From an uncultured Bacteroidales bacterium (GTDB lineage: Bacteria; Bacteroidota; Bacteroidia; Bacteroidales; P3): a DNA stretch of 38,365 nucleotides. The translations under genes and the position numbers were made by a program. The stretch lies in the NCBI GenBank assembly GCA_947168515.1, contig CAMVMF010000031.1, positions 1 through 38,365 on the forward strand. Reading direction: 5' to 3'. The notes beneath the pieces are model-generated. The model did no database searches. It saw only the letters and a list, made by a program, of their open reading frames with translations, and had not been told where the DNA came from. Positions 33,538 to 38,365 of this stretch are shown one piece after another (position 1 is the stretch's first letter; the number at the start of each line of letters is the position of its first letter).

Positions 33538-33576
33538 CCCCGCCCACCCTTTTAGTTTTTAGTTTTTATCTTTTAC
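33538..33576. repeat. 39-bp element, copy A
   Basis: Starts CCCCGCCCACCC, continues with three TTTTAG/TTTTTA runs and ends TCTTTTAC. It matches copy B (34244-34282) at 38 of 39 positions and lies at the same side of a heptamer array. The last codon (TAA) of the HAD gene falls inside it (33566-33568). Confidence 0.85.
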
Positions 33577-34168
33577 TTTTAAAAATAAGTTTCTCTTTTA
33601 GGTCGTCGGCACCGGTGAAGACTATTCCTTTAAACCCCATTTCGCAGGCGCTGGCCACGTTGGCTGCATTGTCGTCAACAAAGAAGCATTCTTCAGCCCT
33701 AAGGTTGAAACGGTCTAGCAGTATTTGGAAGAGCCGGTGGTCGGGTTTGACGATATATTCAGCCCCTGATACCACATAGTCGTCTATCAATTGCAGTATC
33801 TTGAATCGTTTGCGCGCAATGGGGAAAGTCTCTATGGACCAATTGGTGAGGCCATAAATATGATTGGCGGGGTCTGCTTTAAGCTGCTGCACCAGGTCGT
33901 ACATGCCAGGCATCTCGCCCGGCAGCGACTCCTCCCACTTAGACCAATACATGGCTATGCGGTCGGCGTAGTCGGGAAATCTATTCTGGTACTCTGCAAT
34001 AACCTTTGCTTGCTTTTCTCCGGCATCTATGCGGTTGCGGAAGTCCGCGTCACATATATGTTCCCAGAAATAGTCGTATTCTTTCTCGTCGCCGCCGAAG
34101 TAGGGCAGGAAGACCCTCTTCGGCTCCCACCGCACCAGCACGTTGCCAAAATCAAAAACTATTCTCAT
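33566..34168 (-). CDS. HAD-superfamily phosphatase (YihX/GPH-like)
   Basis: A 200-residue cytoplasmic HAD hydrolase. Motif I is FDFGNVLVRW with nucleophile D6. The second Asp of DxD is Gly, as usual in the DFGNV subgroup. Motif II is in IYGLTNWS (about 113), the Lys of motif III is in VKPDHRLF, and motif IV is the FFVDDNAANV Asp pair. A cap domain lies at about 15-90. Such enzymes remove phosphate from sugar phosphates or nucleotides. Inserted between rfbB and the O-antigen ligase gene, flanked on both sides by near-identical repeat spacers. The first codons ATG AGA AT come from the heptamer array and the stop lies in the 39-bp element. Confidence 0.88.
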   Translation of the reverse strand: MRIVFDFGNVLVRWEPKRVFLPYFGGDEKEYDYFWEHICDADFRNRIDAGEKQAKVIAEYQNRFPDYADRIAMYWSKWEESLPGEMPGMYDLVQQLKADPANHIYGLTNWSIETFPIARKRFKILQLIDDYVVSGAEYIVKPDHRLFQILLDRFNLRAEECFFVDDNAANVASACEMGFKGIVFTGADDLKEKLIFKSKR

Positions 34169-34243
34169 TTCTCAATTCTCATTTCTCAATTCTCAATTCT
34201 CATTATGGTTCTCAATTCTCAATTATCAATTATCAATTCTCAA
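34164..34243. repeat. Heptanucleotide array overlapping the HAD gene start
   Basis: About 11 copies of CTCAATT with variants CTCATTT and ATCAATT (plus strand) and one TCATTATGGTT. On the coding strand the variant unit GAGAAATG supplies the ATG at 34168. It is the counterpart of the 33432-33537 array. Confidence 0.85.
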
Positions 34244-34282
34244 CCCCGCCCACCCTTTTAGTTTTTAGTTTTTACCTTTTAC
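34244..34282. repeat. 39-bp element, copy B
   Basis: Differs from copy A (33538-33576) by one base (C instead of T near the end). It lies between rfbB and the heptamer array and is oriented the same way as copy A. Confidence 0.85.
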
Positions 34283-34317
34283 CTTATTACACATTCCCAA
34301 TTCGTGCCCAGCGTTGG

Positions 34318-35454
34318 CTACCTATTGGCGTACATGTCTTCGTAATACTTCATGTAGTCACCGCTGGTGACGTTGTCCATCCACTCTTGGTTGTCCAGAT
34401 ACCATTTCACCGTCAGCTCGATGCCTTCCTCAAATTGTAGGCTGGGCTCCCAGCCGAGTTCTTTTTGCAGTTTGGTGCTGTCTATGGCGTAGCGCATGTC
34501 GTGTCCGGCGCGGTCGGTGACATAGGTGATGAGGTCCATGTCCTCGCCCTCCTTGCGGCCCAGTTGGCGGTCGACGGTGTTGATGAGCACCTTGATGATG
34601 TCGATGTTTTTCCACTCGTTGAAACCACCGATGTTATAAGTTTCGGCCACCTTGCCGTTGTGGAAGATGGTGTCGATGGCACGTGCGTGGTCCACCACAT
34701 AGAGCCAGTCGCGCACGTTCTCGCCCTTGCCGTAGACGGGCAGGGGCTTACGGTGTCGGATGTTGTTGATGAAAAGTGGTATCAACTTTTCGGGGAATTG
34801 GTAAGGCCCATAGTTGTTGGAACAATTGGTGACGATGGTGGGCATGCCGTAGGTGTCGTGGAACGCACGCACAAAGTGGTCGCTGGAGGCCTTGGCGGCA
34901 CTGTAGGGACTATGGGGCTGATACTTCAGGTCTTCGGTGAAGAAGAGTTCGCCATAGGCCAGGTGGTGCTTGCCGCTGGAGGCCTTGGTGCTGAAAGGAG
35001 GCTCGATGCCGTTGGGGTGGGTCATCTCCAGGGCACCGTACACCTCATCGGTGCTGATATGGTAGAAACGTTTGCCCTCCCATTTTTCTGGCAGGGATTC
35101 CCAATAGAGCTTGGCAGCCTGCAACATCGAGAGGGTGCCCATCACGTTGGTCTGGGCAAAGGTGAACGGGTCCTTGATGCTGCGGTCCACGTGGCTCTCG
35201 GCGGCCAAGTGGATGATGCCGTCGACATGCTCGTCCTGCATCAATTTGTAAACGCTATCGAAGTCGCAGATGTCCATCTTGACGAACTTGTAGTTGGGCC
35301 TGTCCTCTATATCTTTGAGATTGGCCAGGTTGCCGGCATAAGTCAGTTTGTCGAGATTGATGATTTTGTATTGCGGATATTTGTTGACAAACAAGCGCAC
35401 AACGTGGCTCCCGATGAACCCGGCACCGCCAGTGATGATGATGTTCCGTTCCAT
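34318..35454 (-). CDS. rfbB: dTDP-glucose 4,6-dehydratase
   Basis: A 378-residue extended short-chain dehydrogenase that converts dTDP-glucose to dTDP-4-keto-6-deoxyglucose, a precursor of rhamnose and other surface sugars. The frame is open to 35676, but MERNIIITGGAGFIGSHVV at 35454 is the family start and lies about 47 nt after a promoter box. Motifs: TGGAGFIG (NAD site, 8-15), the active-site triad region STDEVYG with T135-D136-E137, and the catalytic YSAAK with Y184 and K188. Full length. It is not followed by rfbA, rfbC or rfbD here. It closes the polysaccharide cluster on its upstream side. Confidence 0.97.
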   Translation of the reverse strand: MERNIIITGGAGFIGSHVVRLFVNKYPQYKIINLDKLTYAGNLANLKDIEDRPNYKFVKMDICDFDSVYKLMQDEHVDGIIHLAAESHVDRSIKDPFTFAQTNVMGTLSMLQAAKLYWESLPEKWEGKRFYHISTDEVYGALEMTHPNGIEPPFSTKASSGKHHLAYGELFFTEDLKYQPHSPYSAAKASSDHFVRAFHDTYGMPTIVTNCSNNYGPYQFPEKLIPLFINNIRHRKPLPVYGKGENVRDWLYVVDHARAIDTIFHNGKVAETYNIGGFNEWKNIDIIKVLINTVDRQLGRKEGEDMDLITYVTDRAGHDMRYAIDSTKLQKELGWEPSLQFEEGIELTVKWYLDNQEWMDNVTSGDYMKYYEDMYANR

Positions 35455-35507
35455 ATAGCTTTGCAAATTAATGTATTGTGTTTCTTTGAGGTCACTTTTT
35501 ACTTCTG

Positions 35508-35515
35508 CAAAGATA
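35508..35515 (-). promoter_or_regulatory. rfbB promoter -7 box (TATCTTTG)
   Basis: A TAnnTTTG match on the minus strand. TTCTG occurs near the -33 position. Expected start near 35501. Confidence 0.55.
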
Positions 35516-35546
35516 CATTTTTTTTCTCTGATACACAGAATTTGTG

Positions 35547-35554
35547 TAACTTTG
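35547..35554 (+). promoter_or_regulatory. Divergent -7 box (TAACTTTG)
   Basis: Points away from rfbB into the degenerate region that ends in the PFOR remnant. It may be the promoter of a gene that has since been lost. Confidence 0.35.
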
Positions 35555-35793
35555 CTATCTGGTAGGTGGCAATGAGTTTGTATTTGATTGCATAAGTGCG
35601 CGATGTCATTCAAGACGAATGTGTACGTGTGCTGGAAGAATGTCTCGCCGCAGCAATACTGCCTCTGCGGGCTCATTACCCATTCCGCCGCAGCGTCTCG
35701 CCCTGCCAGGTCTTACGGCTGCTTCTGTGGGCAGGCATCCCACCTTCAGACAAATCCAGACCAGCGGTACGATACGAACATCCGCGGGGTCGG
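35555..35793. other. Non-coding stretch ending in the 43-bp dispersed repeat
   Basis: About 240 bp that carries short open frames in several phases but no domain I recognise. Its last 43 bp (35751-35793) are the dispersed repeat that recurs at 37287-37329. The junction with the oxidoreductase remnant falls exactly at its end. Confidence 0.5.
35751..35793. repeat. 43-bp dispersed repeat, copy 1
   Basis: Identical over 43 bp to 37287-37329. It begins CAAATCCAGACC and ends GCGGGGTCGG. Only the right arm of the palindrome seen in copy 2 is present here. Confidence 0.9.
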
Positions 35794-35980
35794 GAAGAAC
35801 GGCTTCCACCTCGACTCGAAGGAGCCCGACTGGAGCAAGTTCCGCAACTTCATCATGGGCGAGGTGCGCTACAACTCGCTGATGAAGACCTTCCCCCAAG
35901 AGGCCGAAGAACTCTTCGTCGCCACGGAGCGCAACGCCAAACTGCGCTACGAGGGCTACAAGAAACTATCGGAGATGTAA
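35794..35980 (+). pseudogene. nifJ: 3' remnant of pyruvate:ferredoxin (flavodoxin) oxidoreductase
   Basis: The last 61 codons of a PFOR/NifJ-like gene: NGFHLDSKEPDW, FIMGEVRYNSL, FPQEAEELF and a terminal RYEGYKKLSEM, which are the normal C-terminal motifs of this enzyme of about 1,180 residues. Homology begins at the base after the 43-bp repeat, so the rest of the gene has been removed or replaced. The remnant still sits in an open frame running back to an ATG at 35588, so a chimeric 130-residue product is possible but unlikely to work. The hairpin at 36007-36036 is probably the original terminator. GC is higher than in neighbouring genes. Confidence 0.85.
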
Positions 35981-36006
35981 ACCTGCATCGACACACTAAA
36001 ACAACG

Positions 36007-36036
36007 AAAGCCGAGGCCAGTAATGGTCTCGGCTTT
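36007..36036 (+). terminator. Terminator of the PFOR remnant
   Basis: Stem AAAGCCGAG / CTCGGCTTT (9 bp) with an extra inner pairing GCC/GGT. It lies 27 bp after the stop codon and is followed by CTGTTTG. Confidence 0.6.
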
Positions 36037-36057
36037 CTGTTTGTGAAGATACAACTC

Positions 36058-36669
36058 CTATTGTTTTATCACCGAGAAAAGTGAATCGTTCTTCTCTTTG
36101 TCCAAATATTGGCCGTCGCTTAATCGGTAGAATGTTGTAGTGTGATAATCATTGAAACCGTCGAAGTCCGTTCTGTCTGCCTCCTCTTTTATCAAGTCGG
36201 CGTCAGGATACATAGTGTAGGTGGCTTTCTTCACTGTGCCATAGTAACTGGTATGCAACTGGTACATTCGCCTGTCGACAAGGCCATCTCGTTTGTAAAG
36301 CACGAACATCTCAGGGTCGAAAAAGTCATAGTATTCCGAATAGACGACATAGTCTTTGTCTCCCCAAACTTTATTGTCGTGCATCACCAGTGCGCCATAG
36401 AGTCCAATCAAGCACGCTATCACCAATAGGACACATCCAAGCCCGGCGATTATTTTCTTCAGTATGTGTTTCCCTTTTACATAATAGATTGTCACCAGTA
36501 CAACATCGACTGCAATAAGCAGCGTGGCTAGTATCCTTGCCCAATTTTGCAATTGCCAGACCAACCTGTCTCCGTTGTCGAGAAAGAATTTCGGCACAAG
36601 GGCGATTCCCAGCAGAATTAATACAACTATGGCAATAATCGCCGCGCATACTAACATTATTTTCTTCAT
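36058..36669 (-). CDS. Small membrane protein, unknown
   Basis: A 203-residue protein with three hydrophobic segments (about 5-27, 42-63 and 73-95) followed by a soluble C-terminal domain of about 105 residues rich in Tyr, Asp and Phe (for example VVYSEYYDFFDPEMF and YYGTVKKATYTMYPD). The first segment could be a signal anchor. I do not recognise a family. Codon use and gene length look real. It converges on the PFOR remnant across a hairpin that may serve both. No clear promoter upstream. Confidence 0.65.
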   Translation of the reverse strand: MKKIMLVCAAIIAIVVLILLGIALVPKFFLDNGDRLVWQLQNWARILATLLIAVDVVLVTIYYVKGKHILKKIIAGLGCVLLVIACLIGLYGALVMHDNKVWGDKDYVVYSEYYDFFDPEMFVLYKRDGLVDRRMYQLHTSYYGTVKKATYTMYPDADLIKEEADRTDFDGFNDYHTTTFYRLSDGQYLDKEKNDSLFSVIKQ

Positions 36670-36767
36670 TGTCTAAATCATTAAAAGGTAATCACTGAAA
36701 CAAACGCCACCCTGCGGATTTTATTGCCCGCAGTGCGGCGGACAATTGCCGTTTCCGTGCAATTTCG

Positions 36768-36955
36768 TCTTGCACCATTGCAAAACCCTCTTGCAGTTCT
36801 GTAAATCGGTCTCGCACCATTGCATTGGGCGTTGCACGGCTGCAAAATGGCCTCGCACCACTGCAAAACGCATTTACAGCATTGCAAAACGGCCTCGCAC
36901 CATTGCAAAACGCTTTTGCAGCATTGTTTCATGTCCTTGCAGTGGTGCGGGGCGC
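36768..36955. repeat. 21-bp tandem array
   Basis: Nine units of 21 bp (one of 20 bp) with core GCACCATTGCAAAAC and variants in which CACCA becomes CAGCA or CAGTG. Because 21 is a multiple of three, both strands stay open: the minus strand reads heptads such as LQWCEAV-LQCCKCV-LQWCEAI and the plus strand HHCKT-LLQHCKT-type peptides. Neither strand gives a recognised protein. Degenerate edges suggest decay. No CRISPR-like spacers. Confidence 0.85.
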
Positions 36956-36965
36956 GATTGCACGG

Positions 36966-37217
36966 CTATTCCGCCGGCTCGACGGGCTGCTCGGGTTCCT
37001 CGTCGTCCGGCGCGGCGTCGCGTGTGCGGTGCGGGTCGGGCATCGCGTAGCGGCGGAAGTATTCGAGGTCTTCCTGCATCCGCTTCACGAGGTCGGCGGC
37101 CTCGCGGCGGTCGGGAGATACTTGGGGCAGACGAGGGGTTTTGAAGAGCAGTTGTCTTGTATGCCGTTTTTGGTCATCATCAGTGGGATAACGAAGATGA
37201 GGCTGTTTTATTGCCAC
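36966..37217 (-). CDS. Possible small protein gene (GC-rich)
   Basis: An 83-codon open frame. The C-terminal half looks coding: QVSPDRREAADLVKRMQEDL, EYFRRYAMPDPHRTRD and an acidic tail DDEEPEQPVEPAE. GC in that half is about 65-70%, much higher than the surrounding DNA. The N-terminal third is less convincing and an internal Met at about residue 47 (MQEDLEYF) is another start. I do not recognise a family. It could be a decayed gene end rather than an intact gene. Confidence 0.35.
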   Translation of the reverse strand: MAIKQPHLRYPTDDDQKRHTRQLLFKTPRLPQVSPDRREAADLVKRMQEDLEYFRRYAMPDPHRTRDAAPDDEEPEQPVEPAE

Positions 37218-37275
37218 ACGCGCTATTTCGGTTCAGTTCATTGCTTTTGCGGATTGAAAATCCTTATACTCAATG

Positions 37276-37329
37276 GGTCTGGATTGCAAATCCAGACCAG
37301 CGGTACGATACGAACATCCGCGGGGTCGG
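37276..37329. repeat. 43-bp dispersed repeat, copy 2, with palindrome
   Basis: GGTCTGGATT-GCA-AATCCAGACC (37276-37298) is a perfect hairpin. Its right arm begins the 43-bp sequence shared with 35751-35793. Homology ends at GCGGGGTCGG (37329) and is followed by a T-run. Confidence 0.9.
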
Positions 37330-37360
37330 TTTTTTTAACATTGCGGAGGGCTGTTTTCGT

Positions 37361-37415
37361 CGAAAGGTCACCGAAGGATCATAGAAGGACCATAGAAGGG
37401 AGGTAGAAGGGACGG
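37361..37415. repeat. 11-bp tandem array beside the fic stop codon
   Basis: Five units of 11 bp with consensus AGAAGGACCAT (for example 37372-37382, 37383-37393). It ends two bases before the TGA of the fic gene (37418-37420). Confidence 0.8.
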
Positions 37416-37417
37416 GG

Positions 37418-38365
37418 TCACATCAGCAGCTCCCAGTGGCCACCTTTGTCGGGGCCGACACGTCGCAGGCGTCCGTCGGCTTTGAGGCGGTCGAGATGCT
37501 TGGAGACGGCGCTGCGGTTGATGCCGAGGGCAGAGGCCATCTGCGTGGTGGTGACGCTGGGGTCGGCGGCGATCATTTGCAGCAGGGCTTCGCGGGTTTT
37601 CTGTCCACCTTTTCTGTCCACTTCGGTGTTTTTCTGTCCACCTGTCTGACGCTGGTACTCCTCCATCTCGCGCTCCAAGTTGGCGATGTGCTCATTGAGC
37701 ATAAAGCGACGGAAGGGTTCAGGCGACTCGGCTTCGCGCGAGGAGATGAGGGCGCCGATATATTCAGATTTGCTCTCTTTGTTGACCCGCGTGGGCACAA
37801 GTCCGTACTCAAACTGCAGGTGGTTCATCACCAGTCGCGACATACGTCCGTTGCCGTCCACCCAGGGATGGATGGTGACCAGCCGCAGGTGTGCGTCGAA
37901 ACTGAGGTTGTACTGCGCCACCATATCAATTCCCACGGCACGGCGACGTTCGTTGAGCCATTGGCAAAAATCTTCCAATGCGGCGGGCACCTTGTGGAAA
38001 TCCATATAGGAGCTGCCGCCAAAGCCTGCGCTGACGTTGACCAGTCGCAGGTCGCCCTGCGATGCGTCGAATGAGCCAAGTACCGTGTTGTAGGATGACC
38101 CGGTGTTTTTCATCACGATGGCAGAGAGTCCACGTAGCATCTCCACCGAGAAAGGCGTATGCTCCTTTGCTAAGCGTATGCTGTGTTCGTATGCTCGTTT
38201 GAGGTCGAGGTTCATCATCTGTTCCTGCATCGTCCGGCCCTTAGCGGTGATGCCTTCGTCGAAGAGCAGCTGGTTCTCAATCTCGGTGACCGTGGAGCCT
38301 TCGATGGCGGTGGAATGGGTAATGAGCGAGTAGAGATAGAACTTGTCGTAGTCTATCTGCTCGGC
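37418..38365 (-). CDS. Fic-family protein with C-terminal winged helix (5' end outside window)
   Basis: At least 315 residues. The frame is open to the window edge, 45 codons beyond the first internal ATG at 38230. The Fic core motif HPWVDGNGRMSRLVMN fits HPFx(D/E)GN(G)Rx(S)R. Upstream, THSTAIEGSTVT matches the inhibitory helix motif (S/T)xxxE(G/N), so self-inhibition is expected. Near the C-terminus lies a winged-helix segment (about 60 residues; TTTQMASALGINRSAVSKHL). Fic enzymes usually transfer AMP from ATP to hydroxyl groups of target proteins, and the HTH suggests autoregulation or DNA association. The stretch between Fic and HTH is charged (EYQRQTGGQKNTEVDRKGG). Target unknown. Confidence 0.92.
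   Translation of the reverse strand, partial: AEQIDYDKFYLYSLITHSTAIEGSTVTEIENQLLFDEGITAKGRTMQEQMMNLDLKRAYEHSIRLAKEHTPFSVEMLRGLSAIVMKNTGSSYNTVLGSFDASQGDLRLVNVSAGFGGSSYMDFHKVPAALEDFCQWLNERRRAVGIDMVAQYNLSFDAHLRLVTIHPWVDGNGRMSRLVMNHLQFEYGLVPTRVNKESKSEYIGALISSREAESPEPFRRFMLNEHIANLEREMEEYQRQTGGQKNTEVDRKGGQKTREALLQMIAADPSVTTTQMASALGINRSAVSKHLDRLKADGRLRRVGPDKGGHWELLM

Larger units (their letters stand above)
36670..37417. other. Repeat-rich degenerate island
   Basis: About 750 bp without a confident gene. Contents, separately listed: the 21-bp tandem array (36768-36955), a GC-rich possible small gene (36966-37217), a palindrome plus 43-bp dispersed repeat (37276-37329) and an 11-bp array (37361-37415). 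Confidence 0.7.

Noticed and set aside
34465-35565. 366-codon plus-strand open frame
   Set aside because: Antisense shadow of rfbB.
35588-35790. N-terminal part of a 130-codon protein ending in the PFOR motifs
   Set aside because: The first 69 codons come from non-coding and dispersed-repeat DNA. Only the part after 35793 resembles a protein family.
36681-36932. 83-codon minus-strand frame reading Cys-rich heptads
   Set aside because: It is generated by the 21-bp array, both strands are equally open, and no promoter or family resemblance is visible.
36768-36955. Possible CRISPR array
   Set aside because: Units are contiguous 21-bp repeats with no variable spacers and no cas genes nearby.

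Overview
The window looks like a chromosomal piece of a Bacteroidales bacterium. The evidence is the Bacteroidota promoter signature (TTTG, about 19 bp, TAnnTTTG) at many sites, a streptopain-type protease with a type IX secretion C-terminal domain, an OMP_b-brl-type outer membrane receptor, the Bacteroidota gene order bamD - omega-like subunit - coaBC, and PBP1/LysM proteins typical of the phylum. I cannot fix the genus.

Layout. 1-3.9 kb: a FucP-type sugar/H+ symporter, an intergenic stretch with two promoter-to-terminator units that look like small RNAs, an orphan microprotein, a small membrane protein, a RhaM/L-fucose mutarotase-family enzyme and tRNA-Gln(CUG). 3.9-10.5 kb: a large outer membrane receptor, a predicted outer membrane protein, a LolA-like periplasmic protein and a secreted C10 cysteine protease. 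10.7-18.4 kb (minus strand): a housekeeping run bamD, omega-like subunit, coaBC, lytic transglycosylase, uvrA and a DUF819 membrane protein. 18.9-23.9 kb (plus strand): guaA, a LysM/periplasmic-binding fusion, lpxC, lpxA and a small lipoprotein, with two 4-bp stop/start overlaps. 24.2-35.5 kb (minus strand): an FAD/Fe-S oxidoreductase, then surface-polysaccharide genes: a WbpI-, WbpE-, WbpB-, WbpA-like set (UDP-ManNAc3NAcA-type sugar synthesis), an O-antigen ligase/polymerase, a HAD phosphatase and rfbB (dTDP-glucose 4,6-dehydratase). 35.5-38.4 kb: a repeat-rich degenerate island with a 3' remnant of pyruvate:ferredoxin oxidoreductase, a small membrane protein, 21-bp and 11-bp tandem arrays, a 43-bp dispersed repeat, and a Fic-family protein that runs off the edge.

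The genes fall into cell-envelope themes: lipid A (lpxC, lpxA), outer membrane assembly (bamD), cell-wall remodelling (lytic transglycosylase, LysM protein), nucleotide-sugar synthesis and polymer assembly (wbp-like genes, wzy/waaL-like gene, rfbB).

The most unusual non-coding signal is a set of short-period repeat arrays (7, 11 and 21 bp) that sit against gene ends. Heptamer arrays abut or supply the start regions of fucP, the HAD gene and the O-antigen ligase gene. A 39-bp element is duplicated on both sides of the HAD gene.
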